A DNA stretch of 18,347 bases. Source: an uncultured Roseburia sp. GTDB taxonomy: Bacteria; Bacillota; Clostridia; Lachnospirales; Lachnospiraceae. A program made the position numbers and the translations under genes. This document shows positions 8,000 through 15,034 of this stretch, piece after piece. The stretch's first letter is position 1. Every line of letters begins with the position of its first letter. The stretch spans positions 1 to 18,347 of the forward strand of contig CAJTYI010000064.1 of the NCBI GenBank assembly GCA_910584215.1, in the 5' to 3' direction. The notes under the pieces were generated by a model, which was not told the origin of the DNA, made no database searches, and was given only the letters and a program-made list of their open reading frames with translations.

Positions 8000-8059
8000 G
8001 AAATAAGCAGCTTATAATCTCAGGGGGATTATGATGTGAAAAGAAAGGATGTAGATAAC

Positions 8060-10174
8060 ATGGGTGATTATGTAAACGTAGCAGAGATATTCGGCGAGAA
8101 CGTGTTCAATGACGCGGTGATGCAGGCGCGTTTGCCAAAAAAAGTTTACAAGAAGTTAAAAGACGTAATCGACGAGGGCAGGGAGTTAGACCTTGAGACC
8201 GCGGATGTGGTGGCGCATGAGATGAAGGAGTGGGCGATCGAGAAAGGTGCGACGCACTATACGCACTGGTTTCAGCCGCTCACCGGTGTGACGGCCGAGA
8301 AACATGATTCATTCATCACCGCACCGATGGACAACGGCAAAGTGTTGATGAGCTTTTCCGGTAAGGAGCTGATTAAGGGTGAACCGGATGCGTCCTCTTT
8401 CCCGTCGGGAGGTCTGCGCGCGACATTTGAGGCCAGAGGATATACCGCATGGGACTGCACCTCGCCGGCGTTCGTAAGACAGGACGCTGCGGGCGCAACA
8501 CTCTGTATCCCCACCGCGTTCTGCTCTTACACGGGTGAGGCGCTCGACCAGAAAACACCGCTGCTTCGTTCCATGGAGGCCATCAATGAGCAGTCGCTCC
8601 GTCTGCTGCGGTTGTTTGGAAACACTACATCCAAAAAAGTTACGCCGTCCGTGGGGCCGGAGCAGGAGTACTTTATCGTTGACAGGGAAAAGTATTTGCA
8701 GAGAAAAGACCTGATTTTTACCGGGCGGACCTTATTTGGCGCCATGCCTCCCAAAGGGCAGGAGATGGATGACCACTATTTCGGAGCAATCCGTGAGAGA
8801 ATCGCGTCATTTATGAAAGATGTAAACGAGGAGCTCTGGAAATTGGGCGTGACTGCGAAAACACAGCACAATGAAGTCGCTCCGGCGCAGCATGAGCTGG
8901 CGCCGATTTACGGGGAGGCAAACGTGGCAGTCGATCACAATCAGCTTGTTATGGAGACATTAAAAAAAGTGGCCGGGCGTCATGGACTGCAGTGTCTGCT
9001 GCATGAGAAACCGTTCGCGGGGGTTAATGGCTCCGGCAAACATAACAACTGGTCGATCACGACAGACGACGGCATTAATCTCTTAGAGCCGGGCAAGACG
9101 CCGCACGAGAATATTCAGTTCTTACTGGTTTTGACATGTGTATTGAAGGCCGTATACATTCATGCCGATCTGCTGCGGGAATCTGCGGCTGATGTCGGAA
9201 ACGATCATCGTTTGGGAGCAAATGAGGCTCCGCCGGCAATTCTTTCCGTCTACCTGGGGGAACAGCTCCAGGATGTATTGACGCAGTTGATCAGTACCGG
9301 GGAAGCGACGCACAGCTTAAAGGGGCAGAGATTGGAAACCGGTGTCAGGACATTGCCGGATTTCATGAAAGATGCCACGGACAGAAACCGGACATCGCCG
9401 TTTGCGTTTACCGGAAATAAATTTGAGTTTCGTATGGTTGGTTCCCAGGATTCCGTCGCGCAGCCGAATGTGGTGTTAAATACGATTGTCGCGGAGGCAT
9501 TTTCGGAGGCTTGCGACGTGTTGGAGAAAGCGGATGATTTTAATCTTGCCGTACATGATCTGATCAAAGAGTACGCGACCAAGTATCAGGATATCGTTTT
9601 CAACGGGGACGGTTATTCGGACGAGTGGGTTGCAGAGGCTGAGAGACGCGGCCTGCCGAATATCAAGTCCATGGTGGATGCGATACCGGCTTTAAATGCC
9701 CCGAAGGCAGTGGCGCTTTTTGAGAAGTTTCGAGTATTTACCAGGGCGGAGCTTGATTCGCGCGTGGAGATCGAGTATGAGACTTACGCGAAAGAGATCA
9801 ATATCGAAGCGAAAGCAATGATCGATATTGCGACAAAACAGATTATACCATCCGTAATCAAATACACTACCGTGCTGGCGGAATCGATCACGGCAGTGAA
9901 AAACGCCTGCGGAGCCGATGTCAGTACACAGGATACGATATTGCGAGAGGTATCGTCACTGCTTGCGGATACGAAGCGTTCCTTGGATAAATTGATAGAA
10001 GTGACCGACCAGGCAGGTTCCATGGGAGAGGGCAGAGAGCAGGCGGTCTACTACAGAGATGTGGTAAAGACGGCGATGGATGAGCTGCGGGCGCCAGTAG
10101 ATAAGCTGGAGATGCTGGTGGATAAATCGATGTGGCCGATGCCATCTTACGGTGATTTGATTTTTGAAGTTTAA
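8060..10174 (+). CDS. glnA: Type III glutamine synthetase (GlnN/GSIII)
   Basis: ATP-dependent cytoplasmic ligation of ammonia to glutamate, the main entry of ammonium into metabolism. The 704-aa length is diagnostic of GSIII, the large form found in Bacteroides, cyanobacteria and many clostridia, rather than GSI (~440-470 aa). The start ATG 8060 gives MGDYVNVAEIFG, as in the family, with AAGGA at 8045-8049; an in-frame GTG at 8036 is less likely. Motifs are HYTHWFQPLTGVTAEKHD (66-83, GSIII-specific), FPSGGLRATFEARGYTAWD (114-132), GPEQEYF (199-205; metal Glu), QHNEVAPAQHELAP (269-282), GVNGSGKHNNWS (321-332; ATP and glutamate site) and GNKFEFRMVGS. It lies next to amt, a logical pairing. The terminator after it (10193-10257) indicates separate expression. 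Confidence 0.96.
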   Translation: MGDYVNVAEIFGENVFNDAVMQARLPKKVYKKLKDVIDEGRELDLETADVVAHEMKEWAIEKGATHYTHWFQPLTGVTAEKHDSFITAPMDNGKVLMSFSGKELIKGEPDASSFPSGGLRATFEARGYTAWDCTSPAFVRQDAAGATLCIPTAFCSYTGEALDQKTPLLRSMEAINEQSLRLLRLFGNTTSKKVTPSVGPEQEYFIVDREKYLQRKDLIFTGRTLFGAMPPKGQEMDDHYFGAIRERIASFMKDVNEELWKLGVTAKTQHNEVAPAQHELAPIYGEANVAVDHNQLVMETLKKVAGRHGLQCLLHEKPFAGVNGSGKHNNWSITTDDGINLLEPGKTPHENIQFLLVLTCVLKAVYIHADLLRESAADVGNDHRLGANEAPPAILSVYLGEQLQDVLTQLISTGEATHSLKGQRLETGVRTLPDFMKDATDRNRTSPFAFTGNKFEFRMVGSQDSVAQPNVVLNTIVAEAFSEACDVLEKADDFNLAVHDLIKEYATKYQDIVFNGDGYSDEWVAEAERRGLPNIKSMVDAIPALNAPKAVALFEKFRVFTRAELDSRVEIEYETYAKEINIEAKAMIDIATKQIIPSVIKYTTVLAESITAVKNACGADVSTQDTILREVSSLLADTKRSLDKLIEVTDQAGSMGEGREQAVYYRDVVKTAMDELRAPVDKLEMLVDKSMWPMPSYGDLIFEV

Positions 10175-10192
10175 GATGTAACAAGTCAATAA

Positions 10193-10257
10193 AATAGCGG
10201 TACTTTTTTCGGACCACAAAGCGGTGGAGATCTGGGAAAAGTGCCGCTATTTTTTTG
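10193..10257 (+). terminator. Intrinsic terminator after glnA
   Basis: AATAGCGGTACTTTT (10193-10207) pairs with AAAAGTGCCGCTATT (10237-10251): 15 bp with one G.T pair, then a T tract to 10256. Inside is a second hairpin, CCAC/GTGG (10214-10217/10224-10227), with the six-base loop AAAGCG. The upstream arm is A-preceded rather than T-tailed on the other strand, so it acts chiefly on the plus strand. Confidence 0.85.
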
Positions 10258-10265
10258 ATAATCAG

Positions 10266-10295
10266 TTGAAATTGGCAGGAGAACTGTTTTATCGT
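10266..10295 (+). promoter_or_regulatory. amt: Probable amt promoter
   Basis: TTGAAA (10266-10271) and TATCGT (10290-10295) are 18 bases apart, just downstream of the glnA terminator. The transcript would start near 10302, so the amt leader would consist mainly of the element shared with the 13607 gene (see the repeat at 10300-10325). Confidence 0.45.
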
Positions 10296-10299
10296 TTTC

Positions 10300-10325
10300 T
10301 TGCGGTTCTTCAAACAGAAACGTTC
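10300..10325 (+). promoter_or_regulatory. Leader element shared with the 13607 gene (copy 1, amt)
   Basis: Twenty-six bases starting TTGCGGTTCTTC and ending AACGTTC match 13563-13588 at 23 positions, and both copies end exactly 18 bases before the start codon. Within it CTTC (10308-10311) can pair with GAGG of the ribosome binding site (10335-10338). In the other copy the same positions read CCTC and still pair. This suggests a shared translational control element. Confidence 0.5.
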
Positions 10326-10343
10326 ATAGAATAGGAGGTTATT

Positions 10344-12095
10344 ATGACACAGGAAACAATTTTAGAATTGGTGAGTGGTGAGACATTTGGTATCTGGTTC
10401 TTGATCGGAGCCGCACTGGTGTTTTGGATGCAGGCAGGATTTGCCATGGTGGAGACAGGATTTACTAGGGCGAAAAACGCGGGTAACATTATTATGAAGA
10501 ATCTGATGGACTTTTGTATCGGTACGGTAATGTTTATTGTGATCGGTTTTTCACTGCTGTTAGGTGAGGATTTGTTTGGATGGATCGGGAAGCCGGGATT
10601 TGATATTTTTACGGCGTACGCGGAATTTGATTTTTCCAATTTTGTGTTTAATCTGGTATTCTGTGCGACGACGGCGACAATAGTATCGGGCGCCATGGCG
10701 GAACGGACGAAGTTTCTGTCATACTGCGTGTATTCCGCTGTGATTTCGGGACTGATTTATCCGATCGAGGCACATTGGATATGGGGCGGCGGCTGGCTGT
10801 CACAGATGGGATTTCACGATTTTGCGGGCTCCTGTTGTATTCATATGGTGGGCGGCATCTCCGCGATCATAGGCGCCTATATTCTTGGACCGCGCATCGG
10901 AAAATTTACGCGGGATAAAGCGGGTAAAGTGACGAAAGTAAATGCATTTCCCGGCCATAACTTACCGCTCGGGGCACTGGGCTGCTTTATCTTATGGTTT
11001 GGCTGGTATGGATTTAACGGCGCGGCGGCGACTTCGATCGAGCAGCTTGGCTCCATTTTTCTGACGACGACGATCGCTCCGGCGGTAGCTACGGTGGTGT
11101 GTATGATTTTTACATGGGTAAAATTCGGCAAACCGGATGTGTCGATGTGCCTGAACGCTTCGCTGGCAGGGCTTGTGGCGATCACGGCGGCCTGTGATGT
11201 GACAGACGGACTGGGCGCGTTAATCATCGGCGCAGTGGCAGGTCTGTTGGTAGTATTTGGTGTGTGGCTCTTGGATAATAAGCTGCACATCGACGATCCG
11301 GTGGGAGCCGTGGCGGTACATATGATGAACGGTATCTGGGGGACGGTCGCAGTCGGCCTGTTTGCGACGACCTTGGCGCCGGGCAACGAGGAATTTACCG
11401 GTTTGTTCTATGGCGGCGGCTTTGGCCTGCTGGGGATTCAGCTTCTGGGTATCGCGGCGGTAGCGGCCTGGGCGGCGGTTTTAATCACGATTACATTTCT
11501 CGTGCTTAAAAAGACGATCGGGCTTCGCGTCACGGAGGAGGAAGAGATCACGGGCCTCGACGCGACAGAACATGGACTATCTTCCGCATACGCGGGCTTT
11601 TCCATCATGGATGCGACGGGCATGATTATGGATGCCAATGAGAATACCGACCTTGGTGTCGCCGAATATGAGCAGGCCAGCGAGTTCCAGAAAGACACCG
11701 CAGTTTCTGTGGAGAGCGCCAGCAATGCGCTGACGCGCACCGGTATTTACAAAGTCGTGATTATCGCCAAACTCTCACGCTATGACAAATTAAAGAGAGC
11801 GATGAACGACCTTGGCGTGACGGGCATGACCGTGACACAGGTGATGGGTTGTGGGATACAGAAAGGAGCAGGTGAAAGATACCGCGGCGTCGAGGTGGAC
11901 GCGACTCTGCTGCCGAAGGTGAAGGTTGAAGTGGTAGTCGGCAAAATTCCGGTGGAGACTGTGATCGAGGCTGCAAAGAAAACGCTCTATACCGGACATA
12001 TCGGAGACGGCAAGATCTTTGTATATGATGTGGCCGAAGTGGTGAAGGTGCGCACTGGTGAGAGCGGTACGGCGGCATTGCAGGATGTGGAGTAG
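10344..12095 (+). CDS. amt: Ammonium channel Amt with fused C-terminal P-II (GlnK-like) domain
   Basis: Membrane ammonium transporter of the Amt/MEP/Rh family with a regulatory P-II domain in the same chain; in most bacteria GlnK is separate and plugs the channel when ammonium is plentiful. AGGAGG precedes ATG 10344. Residues 1-390 form the usual eleven membrane helices, with CCIHMVGG (His167) and AVHMMNGIWG (His326) supplying the twin pore histidines and Asp159 upstream. An acidic linker follows (about 395-465). Residues 468-583 are P-II: YKVVIIAKLSRYDKLKRAMND, the T-loop from about 503 to 521, LPKVKVEVVV (523-532) and the ATP-binding TGHIGDGKIFVYDV (550-563). In the T-loop the Tyr that is uridylylated in enteric GlnK (Tyr51) is replaced by Val517, while the Tyr-Arg-Gly segment is kept. 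Regulation by covalent uridylylation there is therefore unlikely; nucleotide and 2-oxoglutarate binding may suffice. Identification is firm. Confidence 0.95.
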   Translation: MTQETILELVSGETFGIWFLIGAALVFWMQAGFAMVETGFTRAKNAGNIIMKNLMDFCIGTVMFIVIGFSLLLGEDLFGWIGKPGFDIFTAYAEFDFSNFVFNLVFCATTATIVSGAMAERTKFLSYCVYSAVISGLIYPIEAHWIWGGGWLSQMGFHDFAGSCCIHMVGGISAIIGAYILGPRIGKFTRDKAGKVTKVNAFPGHNLPLGALGCFILWFGWYGFNGAAATSIEQLGSIFLTTTIAPAVATVVCMIFTWVKFGKPDVSMCLNASLAGLVAITAACDVTDGLGALIIGAVAGLLVVFGVWLLDNKLHIDDPVGAVAVHMMNGIWGTVAVGLFATTLAPGNEEFTGLFYGGGFGLLGIQLLGIAAVAAWAAVLITITFLVLKKTIGLRVTEEEEITGLDATEHGLSSAYAGFSIMDATGMIMDANENTDLGVAEYEQASEFQKDTAVSVESASNALTRTGIYKVVIIAKLSRYDKLKRAMNDLGVTGMTVTQVMGCGIQKGAGERYRGVEVDATLLPKVKVEVVVGKIPVETVIEAAKKTLYTGHIGDGKIFVYDVAEVVKVRTGESGTAALQDVE

Positions 12096-12253
12096 AGCGG
12101 CCTCAAGAGAGCAAATTTCTGCATCTGGTGGAACAATCTACGGGAATCAATATTGCAGATAACATACAGATCATATTGGATGTATAGATTTCTTTTTACA
12201 GTGCAGGGAAGCGCATTAGCTACAATTATCTTTTTTCCTGATAAAAAAATTTA
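12096..12253. other. Intergenic stretch after amt
   Basis: I see no gene, hairpin or good promoter here. It precedes a bidirectional terminator. Confidence 0.5.
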
Positions 12254-12294
12254 GGAGCATATATGACGCATGTGTGTCATATATGCCCCTTTTT
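12254..12294. terminator. Bidirectional terminator between amt and the minus-strand gene
   Basis: GCATATATGAC (12257-12267) and GTCATATATGC (12276-12286) are perfectly complementary and are extended by GG/CC at the base, with the loop GCATGTGT. A T run (12290-12294) follows on the plus strand. On the minus strand a run of seven T's (plus-strand A's 12243-12249) begins a few bases after the stem. It serves amt (plus) and the gene ending at 12360 (minus). A second, AT-only hairpin (12330-12338/12351-12359) directly follows the minus-strand stop codon. Confidence 0.85.
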
Positions 12295-12359
12295 AGGACG
12301 ATATTTTTCCAATAACCTCTTCGTATTTTAAATAGAATAGGTACATAAATATTCTATTT

Positions 12360-13085
12360 TTATTTAATCGTTGCCGTTGAAACTTTTACTTTCTTACCTG
12401 CACAAGAGGCTAAAGGACTATAAGTTTTTTTAGAGAAATTCAAGGAAACGGCTGGTTTTGTATTAAGTTTTAAATCATCGACATAGATAGAACCTTTTCC
12501 TGCTACTTCGGCAGCAAAAATTTCCATGCTCATACAAATAGTATAAGTTTGGTTGGTTTTGATATTAACCTTTTTGTTTTTAGTATTATAATATTTTTTG
12601 TCCATTGGAACAGTCATAGTTACTTTATAGTATTTGCCAGATTTTGTTACCGAAGCCTTATAACCGGGATTTGTTAATACTTTTATGCCATAGCCGTTGT
12701 TATATACTGTGATATATTTACCTAATTTGTCCCAAACGGTACCAACATATTTAAGCGTGTTGTCGTATAAAGCTATTTCCGGACCAAAACGAAACTGATT
12801 TCTGACACCCGATAATAAAGACTGCGGAATGTAAACGGTAGCCTGCATCTTCATATTTTTCGTCAATTTCACCTGCTGTTTTGTATAAACAGCGCCTACA
12901 TAATATGTATTCTTAGAACGGCCTTCTTGAGTAAGAGTATTGCCATCAAACGATGCTGTGATCTTCAGCGCCTTATTCGCGGCTGCATTTGCCTCAGTGG
13001 CAGGAAAAGCAGCGATAGACGTAAATACCATAACAACTGCCATGAGTTTTAAAAACGTGTTTCTGAGTGACTTTGAGATTTTCAT
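12360..13085 (-). CDS. Secreted beta-rich protein of unknown function
   Basis: I do not recognise a specific family. The 241-aa product starts with a clear signal peptide: positive N-terminus (MKISKSLRNTFLKL), hydrophobic core (about 14-27) and an Ala-rich cleavage region (EANAAA, around 34-36). The mature ~206 residues are rich in Lys, Tyr, Thr and Val and look all-beta; GSIYVDDLKLN near residue 200 resembles the closing strand of carbohydrate-binding jelly-roll modules, but this is only a resemblance. No anchor (LPXTG or membrane tail) is visible. AGGAGG (13093-13098 in plus coordinates) lies 7 bases before the ATG. The gene is distinctly AT-richer than its neighbours, which may mean recent acquisition. 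It is divergent from another secreted-protein gene at 13607. Confidence 0.85.
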   Translation of the reverse strand: MKISKSLRNTFLKLMAVVMVFTSIAAFPATEANAAANKALKITASFDGNTLTQEGRSKNTYYVGAVYTKQQVKLTKNMKMQATVYIPQSLLSGVRNQFRFGPEIALYDNTLKYVGTVWDKLGKYITVYNNGYGIKVLTNPGYKASVTKSGKYYKVTMTVPMDKKYYNTKNKKVNIKTNQTYTICMSMEIFAAEVAGKGSIYVDDLKLNTKPAVSLNFSKKTYSPLASCAGKKVKVSTATIK

Positions 13086-13104
13086 GAATTTTCCTCCTGT
13101 CTAA

Positions 13105-13188
13105 AATTTTAAAATGGTGTAACTGTCGGGTGTTCGCCACAGTGCGGTGCACCAATACGCCCGGAGCTACAAAAAATAAAGTGGTAAC
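13105..13188 (-). promoter_or_regulatory. Foldable 5' leader of the minus-strand secreted-protein gene
   Basis: Transcription from the promoter at 13195-13224 leaves about 100 untranslated bases. On the minus strand CGGGCGT and ACACCCG can pair (7 positions, one mismatch) around an inner GTGC/GCAC or CCGC/GTGG hairpin. The segment is GC-rich within an AT-rich region, which makes deliberate structure plausible. No known riboswitch class is recognised. Confidence 0.3.
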
Positions 13189-13194
13189 GATATT

Positions 13195-13224
13195 ATTATA
13201 GGGACAAAAGTTTATAAAAGTCAA
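13195..13224 (-). promoter_or_regulatory. Promoter of the minus-strand secreted-protein gene
   Basis: On the minus strand TTGACT (plus 13219-13224) and a perfect TATAAT (plus 13195-13200) are 18 bases apart. The start would be near 13188. This is one of the strongest promoter matches in the window. Confidence 0.75.
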
Positions 13225-13376
13225 GGCTATATAGGGATAAAAAATCACAAAAAAGACACATATTTTTTGTTAAAATATACAAAGAGGATCACCGCGTACC
13301 ATATGGAATTTTGTGGAAACAGTTTGCAGACGACGGGCTATTTTTTGCTGGTAAAGGATTGGAAAAATAAGTCTAT

Positions 13377-13390
13377 TTGACTTTTGTCAA
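13377..13390. promoter_or_regulatory. Palindrome between the divergent promoters (candidate operator)
   Basis: TTGAC-TTTT-GTCAA is a perfect inverted repeat (13377-13381/13386-13390) that ends six bases before the -35 of the plus-strand promoter (13396). Its left arm also resembles a -35 hexamer. A regulator bound here could act on the plus-strand promoter. Confidence 0.35.
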
Positions 13391-13395
13391 TATTA

Positions 13396-13424
13396 TTGTA
13401 AATGACCGGCGAATGCACTATAAT
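13396..13424 (+). promoter_or_regulatory. Promoter of the plus-strand secreted-protein gene
   Basis: TTGTAA (13396-13401) and a perfect TATAAT (13419-13424) are separated by 17 bases. The start is predicted near 13431, giving a 5' leader of about 176 bases. Confidence 0.7.
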
Positions 13425-13430
13425 CGTAAG

Positions 13431-13606
13431 CAGGGACATCGGCGTGAAAAATCAATTTGATAGCTGATTTTATCAAATGTGAACTTGTTCATGTTGGCTA
13501 TGTTGCGCCGAGAGCGTCACATATATGTGATGTTATACCAGAAACAGCACTCGCAGATTTTATTGCGGTTCCTCAAACATCAACGTTCTCGGATTGGAGG
13601 ATTAAA
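13431..13606 (+). promoter_or_regulatory. Long structured 5' leader, candidate cis-regulatory RNA
   Basis: TCGGCG (13439-13444) pairs with CGCCGA (13506-13511), closing a multibranch unit that contains TTTGATA/TATCAAA (13456-13462/13471-13477) and a small TGAA/TTCA hairpin (13480-13491). TCACA/TGTGA (13517-13521/13526-13530) follows. CCTC (13571-13574) can pair with GAGG of the ribosome binding site (13597-13600). The segment contains the 26-base element also found before amt (13563-13588). An open frame runs through it from 13457, but its translation is not protein-like. No known riboswitch consensus is recognised. Confidence 0.45.
13563..13588 (+). promoter_or_regulatory. Leader element shared with amt (copy 2)
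   Basis: It matches 10300-10325 at 23 of 26 positions and ends 18 bases before ATG 13607, the same distance as in amt. CCTC within it is complementary to the ribosome binding site core. Confidence 0.5.
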
Positions 13607-14566
13607 ATGGATTTGCGGAATATATCATATGAGCGTGAGAGAAGAAGGTGGATGACAGATATGAAGATGGCGAGCAGGCCAAGGAACAAGAGTAAAGGCA
13701 TAGTCTGTGTCATATTGGCGGTCATGATGGCGTTTTCGTCTGTGACGGTGCCACAGAGGACGCAGGCTGCCGTAGAAAAGAACTTTAGCGGAACCGGAAA
13801 ATCTACCGTTTCGATCAGCGATGCGGAGAGTTATCAGATGGATTTGCAAAAGCCGATTACCCATTACATAAAGTTTAAGGCGGGCGTGACCGGATATATT
13901 ACACTTAAATTTGTATCTGATTCTAAGCTTTTGAATGCCAAGACTGGCGAGCGGGTCATGGCAGAGGGGGATATCACTCTCTGTGACAGCAAAAAGAGTG
14001 CGATTGGCGTGATGGAGGCATGGTATAGTAAGAAAGCTTACACGGGTGATAATGCCAGGACTTACGGCGTTTTGAAAGGAAAAACCTATTACTTTAAAGT
14101 GGAGTCGTGGGGAGGAGTTAAGATCTCGGCCAACGTCGTGAAAGTGGCAAAGAGCAGTGCAAACAGCAAGGCGAAGGCCAAAAATCTTGCAATGGGAAAA
14201 TCCGCGAAAGGCGTTATGATTGCCGGGCAGAAAAAATCAGATTGGTATAAGGTGAAATTAACGAAGGGAGCCAAGCTAAAGATCGAGTATACGGCCAAGA
14301 CGATGGGATATGCCGATGCAAAACAGTACGGTTATCAGGAAGCGGGGCTTCGCTTTACATTTGTAATGAATACAAAAGACGGCAAGTGGACAGCTAAAAC
14401 AGATTTGACGCCGCTGAAACCCAATAACAGTGTGAAGATTACGATGCGCGATGAAAAATATGGTACGCTGCACAATCTTCCCGCCGGCACTTACTATGTC
14501 AAAGTAGAGCCGATCAATAAAAAATCGTCCGGTTATTATACGCTCAAATGGACCACCTATTCCTAA
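13607..14566 (+). CDS. Secreted protein with two PPC-like beta-sandwich domains
   Basis: GGAGG (13596-13600) is 6 bases before ATG 13607, giving 319 aa. An unusually long, charged N-region (about 30 residues, Arg/Lys-rich) precedes a hydrophobic core (about 31-48) and a likely cleavage site after RTQA (54). The mature protein appears to contain two related beta-sandwich domains. The second (about 180-319) has the pattern of bacterial pre-peptidase C-terminal (PPC) domains: SDWYKVKLTKGAKLKIEYTA, LPAGTYYVKVEP and GYYTLKWTTY at the end. The first (about 58-165) has ITHYIKFKAGVTGYITLKF and LKGKTYYFKVESW. No catalytic module or surface anchor is present, so it is probably a free or wall-associated extracellular protein. 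The function is unknown. Confidence 0.85.
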   Translation: MDLRNISYERERRRWMTDMKMASRPRNKSKGIVCVILAVMMAFSSVTVPQRTQAAVEKNFSGTGKSTVSISDAESYQMDLQKPITHYIKFKAGVTGYITLKFVSDSKLLNAKTGERVMAEGDITLCDSKKSAIGVMEAWYSKKAYTGDNARTYGVLKGKTYYFKVESWGGVKISANVVKVAKSSANSKAKAKNLAMGKSAKGVMIAGQKKSDWYKVKLTKGAKLKIEYTAKTMGYADAKQYGYQEAGLRFTFVMNTKDGKWTAKTDLTPLKPNNSVKITMRDEKYGTLHNLPAGTYYVKVEPINKKSSGYYTLKWTTYS

Positions 14567-14609
14567 GCAGCAGGAATAGAACATTAATAACGGCTAGTAC
14601 AACGAATAT

Positions 14610-14691
14610 GAATGAACTGCCGTCGTGGCTTGTCTGATTTTTCATCTGCTTCGTTGTCGTCAATCGACGCAGCCACTACTGCGCCTCATTC
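14610..14691. repeat. Long imperfect inverted repeat
   Basis: GAATGA at 14610 and TCATTC ending at 14691 bracket a segment whose arms also match at GTGGCT/AGCCAC and, inside, at GTCG/CGAC around 14657-14668. The arms pair imperfectly over about 25 bases. There is no T tract, so it is not a simple terminator. It resembles the dispersed hairpin repeats found between bacterial genes; copy number cannot be judged from this window. Confidence 0.4.
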
Positions 14692-14786
14692 CAACGCCTT
14701 GCATAGGAAAGTATCATTCTGCGCCAATGTAACAGAAATGAATGATTCGCTGTATTAGTACGCGCTGCGAACTGGACTTAAGTTTC

Positions 14787-14832
14787 AAAAAATGGACGGT
14801 CACGTCGATTTTCGATGTGACCGTCCATTTTT
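14787..14832. terminator. Strong bidirectional terminator between convergent genes
   Basis: TGGACGGTCACGTCG (14793-14807) pairs with CGATGTGACCGTCCA (14813-14827) with one G.T pair and an ATTTT loop. It is flanked by six A's on the left and five T's on the right, so it works from either side. It lies between the 13607 gene (plus) and the penicillin-binding protein gene (minus). Confidence 0.9.
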
Positions 14833-14994
14833 GCTGCCACTTTTTATTTCGCTGGAAAGAGCTTGCAGCCGTGGAGCATGAAAGTATCTGCCTTTCTTTA
14901 TGAAATAAAAGTCTTCCGGGCAGGAGCGCGCTGCGGATGAAAAGAGTTTTACTTGCCGGAGCAGCCCGCGCCGCAATCATCGCCATTTAAGGCG

Positions 14995-15019
14995 AAGAAT
15001 CCGGCAAAACCGGATTCTT
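14995..15019 (-). terminator. Hairpin just downstream of the PBP gene
   Basis: AAGAATCCGG (14995-15004) and CCGGATTCTT (15010-15019) form a perfect 10-bp stem with the loop CAAAA, 15 bases beyond the PBP stop codon. On the minus strand no T run follows, so it may be a weak terminator or a 3'-end stabilising hairpin. The stronger bidirectional terminator lies further on. Confidence 0.5.
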
Positions 15020-15034
15020 ACATGTGCCAAAAGT

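Noticed and set aside
7988..13300. CGCGTACCAT occurring near 7990 and near 13293
   Set aside because: A shared 10-mer is expected many times by chance in 18 kb, and the two contexts do not match otherwise.
13457..13606. N-terminal extension of the 13607 gene
   Set aside because: The extra 50 residues are not signal-peptide-like and no ribosome binding site precedes 13457, whereas GGAGG lies 6 bases before 13607.
14714..14986. 90-codon minus-strand open frame
   Set aside because: It runs straight through the strong bidirectional terminator at 14787-14832 and has no ribosome binding site.
14949..15017. Minus-strand reading frame ending GDDCGAGCSGK, like a Cys-rich peptide tail
   Set aside because: It is only 22 codons between two stops with no ATG, GTG or TTG start, so it cannot be translated as it stands. 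It could be a remnant, but the evidence is too thin.
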